From the NCBI GenBank assembly GCA_023412005.1, contig JAEYOE010000025.1, positions 1 to 64,000 of the forward strand: DNA of 64,000 nt, given 5' to 3'. Under the pieces are notes generated by a model. That model saw only the letters and a program-made list of their open reading frames with translations. It made no database searches and was not told the DNA's origin. Of this stretch, positions 17,301 through 26,623 are shown one piece after another (positions within the stretch are counted from its first letter, which is position 1; each line of letters begins with the position of its first letter). Both the position numbers and the translations under genes were made by a program. This stretch comes from Bacillota bacterium (GTDB lineage: Bacteria > Bacillota > Clostridia > Christensenellales > SZUA-584).

Positions 17301-19161
17301 AAGCATCACGGGCTTTACGGCAGATGACATCAGTGACCAAATCTATTCAGGTGCGGCCAAAACGCCTGCTGTGATCGTTAGGGACGGCAGCACGACGCTC
17401 ATGAGTACGAGAGATTATTCCGTCAGCTATAGCGGCAACACAAACGTGGCGACGGCAACAGTCAGTATCACGGGACAAAATAATTACTCGGATACACTGT
17501 ACAAAACGTTTCAAATTATGCCCAAAGAAATCGCGCTCACGCTTTCGGCTGTACCGGATACGGCAATGGCGGGCAGTGATGTGGTGCTGACGGCCACGGT
17601 ATCGGATGCGGTAGATCTGCCTGCGGGCACCGTCACCTTTAAATACGGCGATACGCTCATTGCCGAAAATGTCCCCATCTTTGATGACGGATCATACCGC
17701 GCGACCGTTACATGGCGCAGTGTGCCTGCCGGCGAATACGACCTGACAGCAACCTATAATGCTGCTGCCGACGATAATTATACCTGCGTCTCAAACGGCC
17801 TGATGTCGGATTTTAGTATACTTAAATACAATCAGTCTGGCTATGCGTTTGCGGACGGGGCAGATTATGCCATCGCCAATGGCGTAGTCAATAAAACGTA
17901 CGGGGACAGCGTGTTTACACTGCAAACAATAAACAAGTTGAGCATCCGCGATGAGACGTTCACGGTGATAAGCGGCAGCGATGTTGTCACGGTAGACGAG
18001 AACACCGGCAGCGTTACAGTGCTCAAACCCGGTACCGCTGTGATCCGCGTGCTGAGCCCGTCAGATGCGACTTGTAATGAAGCGAGTGCGACGTTGACCA
18101 TCTCGGTTGCCAAGGCAGCGCAGAGCGGCTTTGGTTTTGCGGGCTCGCGGGTTGTAAAGACGTATGGGGATGCGGAATTTACCGTATCCGCAACGGGCGG
18201 GCAGAGCACCGGCGTTGTGACTTACGCGGTGACGTCCGGCAGAGGCGTGGCGTCTGTCAACTCAGCGACGGGGCGCGTTACCATTCAAAAAGCGGGTACG
18301 GCGGTCATTACCGCCACCCGAGCGGAAGATGACCGATACAACGCAGCGACGCAAACGATCACGATCATTGTGGACAAAGCGCCAACCATTGTGACGGCGC
18401 TGCCTCTGGCTACGGATATTGGGGTGATCGGCAAGCTGTCCACCAGCGCACTGTCAGGCGGTGCTGGCAGCGTGCCGGGGCATTTCAGCTGGGCCGATCC
18501 CGATCAAATCGTATCGGCGTCCGGCAAATACCAGGCCATATTCACACCCGAAGACATGGGCAATTATATGCCGAGCACTTGCGATGTACAGGTGAACGTC
18601 ATACCTGTTCTGGTACATCCATCCACAGGCATCCGGTTTGACCTGTCACAAGCGAGCGTACCATCGGGTGTTACCTCGGTCAACGTATCGCTGGCTCAAA
18701 TTGAGACGGATGAAGGTAATATCTCGATGGATGACATCACCGATCTGGTGAATACAGATGAAAAATTCTCAGGCATCGTACTCGCGGTATACGATCTGGC
18801 ATTGATCGACCAGAGTGGGCAGCCAATAACGGGTTTCACCGGCACGATTACGGTGAGGATACCCGTGCCCGACGGTATGTCTGGCGATCTGCGCGTTTTC
18901 TGGTTTGATACGGAAACAGAAACAATGACCGACATGAACGCAAGGCTTGAGGACGGTTGGCTGGTGTTTGAAACCACCCATTTTAGCTATTATGCCATCG
19001 TGCAGATGACGGCACTGTCCCCTCCCGCAACGGTGACCACCACCACAAGCGCGGATGCGGGCGCGAATACACTGCTCATCGTTGTGCTGATACTGGCTGG
19101 AGTGGCGGTGGTTGGCGGTTTGGCTGTTTACCTCACTATTAGAAAAAAACGAAAGGCATAG
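14389..19161 (+). CDS. Giant Gly-rich repetitive cell-surface protein
   Basis: 1590 aa. Signal peptide (about 1-32). A short beta region (ITGSTTANTITVADGTHDI) leads to a Gly-rich solenoid (about 155-740) with about 15 units centred on G-A-G-I-G-G-G, each followed by an I-T-I strand, as in a right-handed beta-helix. The second half has MBG/YDG-like and Ig-like modules (LTYKNPASKEFNYGETV, KTYGDAEFTV, TATYNAAADDNYT) up to about 1390 and a final beta domain. The end is a transmembrane helix (about 1562-1583) and RKKRKA. There is no LPxTG, so it is anchored by the helix. The low-complexity glycine codons create long false frames on the opposite strand. Likely adhesin or stalk; ligand unknown. Confidence 0.82.
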   Translation: MMMIQRILKITLLMVLAILLSNILLPIAYALAADGIKTTLDISYGPIIIRNDTVVGYSETGVPVETADSDGYIITGSTTANTITVADGTHDIILSGVSINVNATTSACAFSIQTGAVVNLSLSGANELISGTNCAGLQVPSGASVTTSGSGSLSAQGGMYGAGIGGGRDQSSGSITIDDGTVTAIGGMRGAGIGGGGNTDGNYNNSGSGGNGGNGGSGGTITISGGKVTANGGERGAGIGGGGGGGGGGSFYGAGGAGGSGGSGGSITINGGTVAATGGERGAGIGGGGGANGGNATFGNGGNGGAAGIGGTITITNGNVSSKGMYSGAGIGGGGYGGGGSSSLYSAGERGSGSAGGVITISHATVEAQGGDYSAGIGGGAGGNGGEITITSTTVNARSSLHGAGIGGGGMNGSGGTIIINSSDVTVESINGAGIGGGSGGGGDIITIDGGDVTAQSQTGAGIGGGASGGSGGTITITNATVDALSSSTGAGIGGGNGGSGGEINISGGRIAVTSTNGAGIGGGSGGSGDIITIDSVDVTVESQTGAGIGGGSGGGNGRSGGNGGTITINNSNVTAESQTGAGIGGGAGDDGGNGVNSTGAGNGGAGGSGGSGGSITISGGQITATSTDSAAIGGGNSGNGGNGGSGTVAGSGGNGGNGGSGGSITISGGRITATSTDSAAIGSGNGGNGGYGGSGTVYGNGGNGGNGGGGDVIITGGTVLPSGSGTNNGIGGAKGGNGGRGGEGAGATTGPSGSAGATGVISCVVTGGSVKASIGCTPTTGGETPVNVYYTVTRLSDADNAAVSVLSLLQGGEMISYGTKDVRTDADGWLYLYLPAYEGSTTTDITAGSTSYTGYNGQIRATATFESPNVLILKTNQAPPLTYKNPASKEFNYGETVTFTPEEIEVEGGVLTEGTVTYTYSGIERGTGVIVTDSVAAPVNAGSYSLNATLPGNDYYNDAVAVKNFVIKPKSITGFTADDISDQIYSGAAKTPAVIVRDGSTTLMSTRDYSVSYSGNTNVATATVSITGQNNYSDTLYKTFQIMPKEIALTLSAVPDTAMAGSDVVLTATVSDAVDLPAGTVTFKYGDTLIAENVPIFDDGSYRATVTWRSVPAGEYDLTATYNAAADDNYTCVSNGLMSDFSILKYNQSGYAFADGADYAIANGVVNKTYGDSVFTLQTINKLSIRDETFTVISGSDVVTVDENTGSVTVLKPGTAVIRVLSPSDATCNEASATLTISVAKAAQSGFGFAGSRVVKTYGDAEFTVSATGGQSTGVVTYAVTSGRGVASVNSATGRVTIQKAGTAVITATRAEDDRYNAATQTITIIVDKAPTIVTALPLATDIGVIGKLSTSALSGGAGSVPGHFSWADPDQIVSASGKYQAIFTPEDMGNYMPSTCDVQVNVIPVLVHPSTGIRFDLSQASVPSGVTSVNVSLAQIETDEGNISMDDITDLVNTDEKFSGIVLAVYDLALIDQSGQPITGFTGTITVRIPVPDGMSGDLRVFWFDTETETMTDMNARLEDGWLVFETTHFSYYAIVQMTALSPPATVTTTTSADAGANTLLIVVLILAGVAVVGGLAVYLTIRKKRKA

Positions 19162-19260
19162 CGGACTGCGCGCTGAATGAAACAAGGCCTCTCTCAGACG
19201 TGTCGATTCATATATCGTCTATGAATGGCTCAAATAAAATTAAATTTGGGAGGGTTAAGT

Positions 19261-19283
19261 AACCGCTTGCAGTGCAGGCGGTT
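19261..19283 (+). terminator. Leader hairpin before the ParA fragment
   Basis: AACCGC (19261-19266) pairs with GCGGTT with inner TGCA/TGCA pairing, followed by TTTT and then a GAGGAGG ribosome site before 19319. A terminator-like leader of this form ahead of parA/rep genes is familiar from clostridial mobile elements; an attenuator role is inferred. Confidence 0.55.
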
Positions 19284-19318
19284 TTCTTATGCCCGAAATT
19301 TGAGAGGAGGTCAACTAT

Positions 19319-19780
19319 ATGACCAAAGTAATTGTCTTTGCGAATCAAAAGGGCGGTGTAGCAAAAACGACATCCGCGATAGCATTGGCACAGGCGCTCG
19401 CGCTTGTTGGAAAGTGCATCATATTTCTCGATCTTGATCCACATGAAAACGCATCTAATACATTGCGGCTCAATGACGTTCATCCGAGTTTATATGACCT
19501 TATAACCGCAGACGAGGATGACAAGACCATACTATCCCGCCGCTTGCAGAAGGTTGAAGGCTGTCAATACATCTCAGCAGTAAGGGGCGATCTTGCCTAT
19601 CTTCGGCTGACCTGCAATTCAACCGTCAGGGACGTGAATTCATCGTCAGGGAGCAGCTTGAGAACAACAAGGGGATTTGACGCAATAATCATGGACACTC
19701 CCCCGACGCTCGGCATCTTGACCGTGAATGCGCTGACATCGGCAGACACGGTAATCGTGCCGGTCGGCCCGGATCCTTAG
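19319..19780 (+). pseudogene. Truncated ParA/Soj-type ATPase
   Basis: 153 codons with the ParA signature: deviant Walker A K-G-G-V-A-K-T-T (about 11-18), D-L-D-P-H (about 38-42) and Walker B I-I-M-D-T-P-P (about 120-127). It stops just after T-V-I-V-P-V-G, where a full ParA would continue for another 80-100 residues with its C-terminal helices and DNA-binding surface. The middle is also shorter than usual. No ParB or replication gene lies nearby. A strong GAGGAGG site and leader hairpin remain. Best read as the remnant of a plasmid- or ICE-type element that carried the island. Confidence 0.75.
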
Positions 19781-19810
19781 CATATATTTAGAAGTACATT
19801 TTATAGAATA

Positions 19811-20184
19811 AAAAACGCTGAGCATTTTATATAGTCCAGCGTCATATATACGGTTTTTGAGACCGAAATTGTATTCAAATTAAGTCAACTGTCGGTTTTA
19901 TTGTCGGTTTCGTTTGGCAACGGACCACAAATTGCTGATTAAATAAGCGTTTCAAGGCTAAACCGCCCTTCCATAGTTAGGAAGGGGTCTCGTTTAGGAG
20001 GCGGTAGGCCTATGGTTCAAAACACGTAAGGCGGGAAGCCGAAAGTGCCTATTTAAAGGGGTTTTGGGCGATTCCACTGTGTCTATTTGGTCTATAAATC
20101 CCCTCAAAATCTATTATATACTACAGAAAATGTAGTATAAATGTAGTACAACCAAATTGGCTTTCCAGCCACTCTGATTTTTGG
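19811..20184. repeat. Island junction module B (gap 19781-20253)
   Basis: This stretch holds, in order: an AACGCTG/CCAGCGT hairpin, GTCGGTTTTATTGTCGGTTT (about 19890), a decayed tRNA-Thr anticodon arm CCTTCCATAGTTAGGAAGG (about 19968), the CTATTTAAAGG core (about 20048), and TAGTATAAATGTAGTAC with CAAATTGGCT. The same series, diverged, is found at 31951-32204 (module D), also just past the 3' end of a leftward surface-protein gene. No gene lies in the gap. Confidence 0.7.
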
Positions 20185-20253
20185 CGATAAAAAGAGCATC
20201 TAAAGATCATATACAGATGCTCTAAATTGATTGCGTTTTGCTGACTTAAGTGG

Positions 20254-23200
20254 TTATTGTACACTCACTGTACACGATATAGTTTTCCCATTGCTCGTCG
20301 TCGCCGTTATCACAGCCGTGCCCGTTGACAATGCATTAATTTTTCCTTTGGCATCCACGGTCGCCACTACTGGGTTGCTGCTCGACCAAGCCACTGTTTT
20401 GAAATCCGTATTCTTAGGTGATACAGTTGCTTTCAGAGCTGCCGTTTTTCCGGGTTTAATTGCAAGTGTCGTTTTAAATAGCTTTATGCCTGTTGGGTAA
20501 ATCGGGGTAACCGTGACAACGCAGCTGGCCGATACATTGCTGCCGTCCTTAGCTGTGCATGTGATCACTGCCGTACCGCCTGCTTTACCCGTCACAACGC
20601 CTGCGCTCGAAACCGCCGCCACTTTCGGGTTACTCGATTTCCACATTACTTTCTTGTTGCTGGCTGTTGCGGGAGCAAAGTTGGCCGTCAGCTTGACTTT
20701 CTGCGTTCGCGCAATGGTCGTATCAGCGAGGTTCAGCGTCATGGATGATACCGGCTGCTGAACATTGATGGCCTTTTTCACCGTCGTTGTCTTGGTTTTC
20801 ACACGTCCCTTGCTATCCGTCATTTGAGATGTGATGGTGGTGATGATGGTCGTCTTACCGCCCGCGAGGAATGTCACGTTACCGCTTGCGTCCACCGCCG
20901 CGACGGCGGGATTGGTGGACGAATAAGTGACGGAGATGACCGTGTAGCCTTTCGGCGCAGCAGGAGGAACGATTTCGAGTGCTGTTCCCGCGTTGGGCTT
21001 TGACGAGATTTTATTGGCCGGAACTTTTCCCTCAAAAGTCGGCTGTCCGATTATGACCGTACATGACGCCGTATTTCCCATGTATGCCGCGTCTCGCACG
21101 GTGATTGTATATGTTCCGGCAGAAAGGCTATTATAAACGTTGCCGCTCTGCCATGTACCGCCGTTCAAGCTGTATTCATATAAGCCGCTGTCGCCGCCCG
21201 ATGCGAAGACTGCGATGGAGCCACCCTTGCCGCCGTAGATGGTATTATCCGTTTTGCTGCAGCTGATGACGACAGGCGTTAACGGTGTAAATTCAGCCGT
21301 GAGTGATGCATCCGCCGAGACGATGAAGGTGTAGCTGGCACTCACGGATACCGTGGTGCCGCCTGATGCCCAGCGGACAAAGCGATAACCGGATTTCGGT
21401 GTGGCGGATACGGTGGCGTTGCTGCCGCTGGTAAAACTGCCGCCGCCGGTAATAGTGCCGTATGCTGCATTGTTCACAGAAACTATGACATTATATTGAT
21501 TTTCAAGGCTCGTGTAAGTGGCATTCACTGTTAAAGGCCCTGACACGTTTGTAAAGCTTTTGTCCCACCCATCAAAGCTATATCCGTCAGGCGGTGTCAC
21601 TTCAGGCGCTACCGCGTCCTCACCGCTTTTTACGCTTTGAACGAGCTCACCGCCTCCTGTCCTTGTGCCGCTGCCGATATCAAAGCGAACATAATAATCG
21701 TTGGTCGTATTGACGCTTTGATACAGATAATCAAAGCCGATTTGACCTTTCCTTTCGGATTTTGCTATGAATGAACCAGTTCCGGAGGATGAATACGAGT
21801 CACCGTACCAGTTCCATTCCATCGAGTTCTCACCTAAAACTGCATCTACTGACGCTTTATAACCATTCAGTATCTCTTCAGCTGTTTTTGGGCTGCCGAT
21901 TGGATACGAAGACACCAGTTGCGACATATCCAAAACGTCGCAGATAAAGCCGGAAGTGTCGTTATCGTGAATATCCGGCTGTCCGCAGGAGTTGTTGTCG
22001 AGAACTGTATCCGCTTCTATCCTTGGCCAAGTCTCCAGGATATCCGCCGCGATTATGCCCGGAAGAGGTCTGTTTATCTCCGCTCCCGCGCTTCGAATTA
22101 TTGTGTTGTCTGATACATTAATATCAGAAATGTTGTTTCCCGCCAACGAAGTTCTTACCGGCGAATTTATAAACGTCCCTGACAGGAGGATTCCTCCGGG
22201 AGCAGTGATTGTGTTACCGGTCAACGATATATGACTGGCCTTACATTGTGTGCTTCCGTTAAAAGGGCCATTGCCGTATCCATTAATGGCCGAACCCGCC
22301 AACACAATGCCGAAATCACCTCCCGGGAGACAGGTTATTGTATTATTGCTTATGGCTATATTTTCAACCGTCTGTCCTGTTGCTCCGTTGCCAGTCGACC
22401 CTGCGGCGATTATCCCGGAATTGAAGTTCTCTATTGTATTGCCGGAAACGTCAATATCCGTAAAAGTATTATCGTGATAGTCGGGCAAAAAGTCTGTCTG
22501 TTCATCATAAAAGCCTGTGATTATCAATGCTCTGTGCTGGTATCCGTCCGTATCCGTCCTCGAAAGTATATTATTCGTAAACCGGATATCACTCATCACG
22601 TTTCCCGTTATATCGTCGTTTCGCATATCGTTGTAGCCTTTTATACTTGCTATGATAACACCGCTACGGGCGCTTATTTTGTTGTTATCCACAATGATGT
22701 GTTCCATGGTGTTGCCCGTACCATCCATATTGCTTTGGGTCTCATAACCCAGCCCCACATTGGAAATCTCCATGCTTCTCAAATCGCCAAGCTCAAAATC
22801 GTTATCCTTTACCGTGATGTTGCTCATTTTGTTATTCGCCGTGTCATGATGAACAAACGGCGCGACATTGCTGTGATAAAAGGAATCGCACCCGATATCC
22901 ACATTATTGATGGACACAGATGCATAAGAATCATGAAGAGAGAGCCTTGAAACATTGTTGCGAATCATGACGTTATCTATGAGGTTATCGGAATTGCCCA
23001 TATTGGCTGTGCAAAATCCGATAACACCGCCTTGGCTGATTGTATTACCGCTTATGGTCACGTTCATAACTTTATTATGGCAGCTGTACCCGATTTGACC
23101 GGCAATCCCTCCGTTGCCATCTGCATTTTCTTTGCCGAACACATACCAAGTATGAGCATCAGCCGCCAGCATTCCGATTCCGCTGCCGCTAAACTGGTTT

Positions 23201-24234
23201 GCAGCCACGGTATAACTATCAATCACATTGTAATCAGCATCTCCTGCACCCGCAAACGAAAATATCCCGCACTCCTCAAAGATATTCCCGGCAAAAATGA
23301 GATTTTTATAATTCGCCGTGCCTGCGCCGCCATACCCTGTAGCGCCGTATCCATAGGCTATACAGGTGGCAATACCCACCCCTGCACTTTTTTTAAATTT
23401 ACAGCCTGCTACGGAAACGTTTTCAACGTTATAGGCTTGAGTGTTTTGGCCGGAAACACGAAACGTCAGCGTGTCAAATTCGCCGGGGCTGTGGCTTCCG
23501 TCAAAATTCAGCCCGGCCAGCTGCACGTTTGAGGCGTAAACATTCAGCATAGATCCTGTGGGCGTATCGGGTGTGCCATACAAACCATCAAGAGTGATAT
23601 CCGGCGTACCATCCCTGTTAATATCCCCGTTTATTGTCATGTCTCCCCGCTTTTCGATGTATAAACACTGAAGCATACCCGACGGCACTGGAAAAGGATA
23701 TTCGAACAAATGAATCGCTCCGCCGGATAGCGACGGATCAAATTCTATGCTGTAGTGCCCGCTTTCTGAAGGCTCGTTTTTCACGGCTTGTATCGCTTCG
23801 CGAAGGGAAATCGGCGTACCTGTATCTGCTTTCAGCTGCGCAACGGTGATGGCGTCCATGTCGCTCACACTGCTCCACCTGACCTTATCCGCAAGTGTTG
23901 TCACGGTGAGTGTATGGTCTGCATCTGTTTCCGTTAGCTCGGGCAATTGAACCATGTCGCTTAATACCGTTGTTTCACCCGTCGTGATTTGCACATTCTC
24001 ATTCGTATACGTTTCATATCCCGGTACCTTAAGCTCAACTTTATGTGTGCCTGTCGGCAATTCCAGTGTACAAGGTGAGACGGCTTCGGAGAAATTCCCA
24101 TCGATGTACACATCTGCTCCGGCCGGAGTCGAAGAAATCTGTAATAGTCCCGTATCTGCACAAACTGTAAGTTGGGGTGCCAACGATAATATAAGAATCA
24201 TGGCTAATACGCCGCACAAAACTTTCTTCACCAT
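20254..24234 (-). CDS. Secreted multidomain surface protein: PEGA, parallel beta-helix, InlB-like, SprB-like and Big2 repeats
   Basis: 1326 aa. Signal peptide (about 1-26, ending near V-C-A). A PEGA domain (about 30-95, SSTPAGADVYIDG) is followed by a long right-handed parallel beta-helix (about 180-730) with repeated N-x-I-x-x-[GN] rungs. An InlB B-type repeat follows (about 860-905, GYSFDGWDKSFTNV), then a divergent WASGGTTV repeat (about 905-980), a SprB-like segment (about 985-1055) and bacterial Ig-like Big2 domains to the end (KVMWKSSNPKVAAVS, TVAWSSSNPVVATVD). There is no anchor motif, so it is secreted or held by other means. It is the first gene behind the promoter at 24292-24338. 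A polysaccharide-binding role is likely but unproven. Confidence 0.85.
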   Translation of the reverse strand: MVKKVLCGVLAMILILSLAPQLTVCADTGLLQISSTPAGADVYIDGNFSEAVSPCTLELPTGTHKVELKVPGYETYTNENVQITTGETTVLSDMVQLPELTETDADHTLTVTTLADKVRWSSVSDMDAITVAQLKADTGTPISLREAIQAVKNEPSESGHYSIEFDPSLSGGAIHLFEYPFPVPSGMLQCLYIEKRGDMTINGDINRDGTPDITLDGLYGTPDTPTGSMLNVYASNVQLAGLNFDGSHSPGEFDTLTFRVSGQNTQAYNVENVSVAGCKFKKSAGVGIATCIAYGYGATGYGGAGTANYKNLIFAGNIFEECGIFSFAGAGDADYNVIDSYTVAANQFSGSGIGMLAADAHTWYVFGKENADGNGGIAGQIGYSCHNKVMNVTISGNTISQGGVIGFCTANMGNSDNLIDNVMIRNNVSRLSLHDSYASVSINNVDIGCDSFYHSNVAPFVHHDTANNKMSNITVKDNDFELGDLRSMEISNVGLGYETQSNMDGTGNTMEHIIVDNNKISARSGVIIASIKGYNDMRNDDITGNVMSDIRFTNNILSRTDTDGYQHRALIITGFYDEQTDFLPDYHDNTFTDIDVSGNTIENFNSGIIAAGSTGNGATGQTVENIAISNNTITCLPGGDFGIVLAGSAINGYGNGPFNGSTQCKASHISLTGNTITAPGGILLSGTFINSPVRTSLAGNNISDINVSDNTIIRSAGAEINRPLPGIIAADILETWPRIEADTVLDNNSCGQPDIHDNDTSGFICDVLDMSQLVSSYPIGSPKTAEEILNGYKASVDAVLGENSMEWNWYGDSYSSSGTGSFIAKSERKGQIGFDYLYQSVNTTNDYYVRFDIGSGTRTGGGELVQSVKSGEDAVAPEVTPPDGYSFDGWDKSFTNVSGPLTVNATYTSLENQYNVIVSVNNAAYGTITGGGSFTSGSNATVSATPKSGYRFVRWASGGTTVSVSASYTFIVSADASLTAEFTPLTPVVISCSKTDNTIYGGKGGSIAVFASGGDSGLYEYSLNGGTWQSGNVYNSLSAGTYTITVRDAAYMGNTASCTVIIGQPTFEGKVPANKISSKPNAGTALEIVPPAAPKGYTVISVTYSSTNPAVAAVDASGNVTFLAGGKTTIITTITSQMTDSKGRVKTKTTTVKKAINVQQPVSSMTLNLADTTIARTQKVKLTANFAPATASNKKVMWKSSNPKVAAVSSAGVVTGKAGGTAVITCTAKDGSNVSASCVVTVTPIYPTGIKLFKTTLAIKPGKTAALKATVSPKNTDFKTVAWSSSNPVVATVDAKGKINALSTGTAVITATTSNGKTISCTVSVQ

Positions 24235-24291
24235 GTCATACCTCCAAGAATATTGGATTATTGCCGGTTACGAGATGCCATACTTTCACAG

Positions 24292-24338
24292 ATAATAATA
24301 ACAACAACAGCCAATCAAAAGGTATGCTGGCTGCATTC
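24292..24338 (-). promoter_or_regulatory. Promoter with 26-bp shared upstream element (copy 1)
   Basis: On the minus strand, TTTTGA (24320-24315) and TATTAT (24297-24292) are 17 bases apart, 58 bases before the start codon of the surface protein gene. The 26 bp at 24313-24338, containing the dyad ATGC-AGCCA-GCAT just upstream of the -35 box, is identical to 31217-31242, where a -10 box sits at exactly the same distance. Confidence 0.65.
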
Positions 24339-24362
24339 GTGACGGAGTATTTATTTCTGTTG

Positions 24363-25988
24363 TTATGAATAGTTAACAGCAAACGCCACGTTTTTCAGCT
24401 CTTCCTCAGCAGCTTGACGCAGTGTCTCGTCAAGAAGCAGTTCCTTCAGCTGCGGCAAATTCCGAAGCGGACGCAAATCACTGTCTGCCACAGAGGATAT
24501 ACCGAGCTTTTCCAAGCCGGGCAACAACTCGATGCCCGATAACGTTTGGAGCGGTGTATCCATCATAGAAAGGCTCTTTAAGCTTATCAGGCCTTGAAAA
24601 GCATTCATGGTCGAAACTTGTGTTTTCCCGACATCTATGTTTTCCAGCATTAAACAAGAAGAGAGCGAAGACAAATCCGAAACGCGGGTTTCAAACAGAC
24701 ATAAATCTCGTAAGGCGGGTAGTGTTGCCAGCGGCGATATATCACTGATGGGATTGTGCCTCAGATCAATCATTTCCAGCATTTCCAATCCGGATATCGG
24801 CGTCAAATCACTGATATCCTCCATCGCAACACGAAGGTTTCTAAGGTTTTTAAGTCTGACTAAATCGTCAAGCGTTTTAATCCCGCCGTTTTTCAGCACA
24901 CCATCTTTAAGCGGCATATGTTGACCCAGCTCGTCGAACTCTTGAACATTGCGCACGGCCTGATCACCGTATATACAAAGCTCGGTCACGCTCAGTAGGT
25001 CTTTTTCCTCAATCGGCTCATCCGCGCTCTTTTGCAGCACTATGCGTACGGCCTGTTCCACCAGCGGTTCTTTAAAGGCAACCCCGGAGAAAGACGAAAA
25101 CGCCGGTGAGAAATCGGTATAACGCCCGAGCGCAAACCCCGCACAGAGGCAACCCATACACGCCAGCCCGGCACATACCCACTTGAAGATGCGTTTTTGC
25201 TTGTGTCCGTCGGCATTGAGCAAAGCAGTGCGGATTTTATTGGCGCCTGCATACCGCTTTTCCGGGGCGAAAGCGGTGCATCTTTTTACAATGCGCTTAA
25301 GATTGCGATTCGTGATCTTGTTCAGTATGCTCTTCAATTCCAGTTCGCCGGTTAGCAGCCAGCCCAGCAGCACACCAAGAGAAAAGATATCGGCCCGACA
25401 GTCCGTCTGTGCGAAACCGTATTGTTCCGGGGGCGCGAAATGCTTGGTCCCATAACATACCGTATCTTCACTCGCGTTTTTGTCGTACACACGGGAAATG
25501 CCGAAATCGATCAGGTGCAAGCGCCCCTTTTTATCAACGATAAGGTTCTGAGGCTTGATATCCCGATGGATCACCGGCGGCGATTGGCTATGTAAATACG
25601 AGAGGATATCACACAGCGCCAACGTTAAAGATATGGCCTGCGCTTCTGTGAGTTCGTTTTGAGCCGCGTATTGATTGAGCGGCGTGCCTTCCACATACTC
25701 GCGCACGACACACAGCATACCGCTTTGATATTCACCCGCATACCGAGGCAAACCGGGATGATTGAGCTTTTTCAGTATATCGCCTTCAGTGAACTGAGAA
25801 AGCAGCGTTTTTTCCGTATAGCATTTGGCCACGAAATACTGGCCTGTCTGTTTATTCTTAACGAGCAGCGTTTCTCCCGCGTCGCTATGAGCCAAACATT
25901 CAAGCACATCGTAGTCGTTTAAAAACCCTTCGGGGTAACGGGTGCTTTGACTTTGCGCCAAGATGCTTTCAATGTAGGCGTCATCCAT
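24363..25988 (-). CDS. Transmembrane Ser/Thr protein kinase with extracellular leucine-rich repeats
   Basis: 541 aa from the ATG at 25988, which overlaps the stop of the XRE gene and has GGAGAGG 8 bases upstream. Kinase domain about 20-260: VAKCY supplies the ATP Lys, HRDIKPQN the catalytic loop, IDFGIS the metal Asp, and GTKHFAPPEQYG the activation segment. The glycine loop is unusual (LAHSDAGETLL). One transmembrane helix lies near 268-288, then an external domain with about seven 22-residue internalin-type repeats (about 365-510). The external LRRs resemble the three LRR lipoproteins downstream, so the kinase may sense or bind a partner through them. No phosphatase or FHA gene is seen. Confidence 0.9.
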   Translation of the reverse strand: MDDAYIESILAQSQSTRYPEGFLNDYDVLECLAHSDAGETLLVKNKQTGQYFVAKCYTEKTLLSQFTEGDILKKLNHPGLPRYAGEYQSGMLCVVREYVEGTPLNQYAAQNELTEAQAISLTLALCDILSYLHSQSPPVIHRDIKPQNLIVDKKGRLHLIDFGISRVYDKNASEDTVCYGTKHFAPPEQYGFAQTDCRADIFSLGVLLGWLLTGELELKSILNKITNRNLKRIVKRCTAFAPEKRYAGANKIRTALLNADGHKQKRIFKWVCAGLACMGCLCAGFALGRYTDFSPAFSSFSGVAFKEPLVEQAVRIVLQKSADEPIEEKDLLSVTELCIYGDQAVRNVQEFDELGQHMPLKDGVLKNGGIKTLDDLVRLKNLRNLRVAMEDISDLTPISGLEMLEMIDLRHNPISDISPLATLPALRDLCLFETRVSDLSSLSSCLMLENIDVGKTQVSTMNAFQGLISLKSLSMMDTPLQTLSGIELLPGLEKLGISSVADSDLRPLRNLPQLKELLLDETLRQAAEEELKNVAFAVNYS

Positions 25989-26445
25989 TCTTTTTATCCT
26001 CTCCGTCAAGCAGCGGCAGGTTCATACGTTCAAGAAGCCCCTGCATTTCGTCAAATCGTTTGCCATCATGCAGGCACCTTAATATCGCAGCATCACGCAC
26101 AATTCGAGGATACAAAGGGCTCATTTGAGCGGCCTTAAGCAGTTCCTGCGCTTCGTCAACGTTCAGCCCAAAGCCGAAAGCAAGCTGTATCAGCTTATCG
26201 CGGGATGGATGGCGTGTTCCGTTTAGCAGTTGATGGAAATAGTTACGGTCGATGTTGCAGCGTAATACGATTTGCCCAACGGAAAAACCGGATTTCTCAC
26301 GCAGTTCAGTCAAATAATCGGAGATTTTCAAGGGTGCCAGCAAATTGGCGTTTTCTTCGACAAAGGCTTCAAAATTCGGTGCTTTGAATAACCGTCGGCG
26401 CAGCGTTGCCGTGACGCGGGGACCTTGGAATTCTGAATCTGCCAC
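25981..26445 (-). CDS. XRE-type helix-turn-helix regulator (kinase partner)
   Basis: 154 aa. A helix-turn-helix is visible at about 48-95 (SVGQIVLRCNIDRNYFHQLLNGTRHPSRDKLIQLAFGFGL in register), then a helical tail (EAQELLKAAQ, IVRDAAILRCLHDG) shared with the second XRE protein at 27263-27685. Its stop overlaps the kinase start (ATGGATGA), so the two are translationally coupled, suggesting the kinase may modify or be controlled together with this regulator. Promoter at 26481-26509. It is a candidate to bind the dyad in the two shared promoters. Confidence 0.82.
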   Translation of the reverse strand: MADSEFQGPRVTATLRRRLFKAPNFEAFVEENANLLAPLKISDYLTELREKSGFSVGQIVLRCNIDRNYFHQLLNGTRHPSRDKLIQLAFGFGLNVDEAQELLKAAQMSPLYPRIVRDAAILRCLHDGKRFDEMQGLLERMNLPLLDGEDKKNG

Positions 26446-26480
26446 GTTCCTTGTCTCCTCTGATAGATTATATTTATATA

Positions 26481-26509
26481 ATTATACACTGTTTAACAAA
26501 ATGAGACAA
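26481..26509 (-). promoter_or_regulatory. Promoter of the XRE-kinase operon
   Basis: Minus strand TTGTCT (26509-26504) and TATAAT (26486-26481) with a 17-base spacer, 36 bases before the XRE start codon. Confidence 0.7.
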
Positions 26510-26623
26510 GTTATAACAAGCAGCACATACGACACATACAGCATGTCAATCGAAAATGATTTCTCTTGAAGATGCTTTTATCGGTTTTGGATTTTCTCTG
26601 TTTACCGGTGTTTAATACAACAG

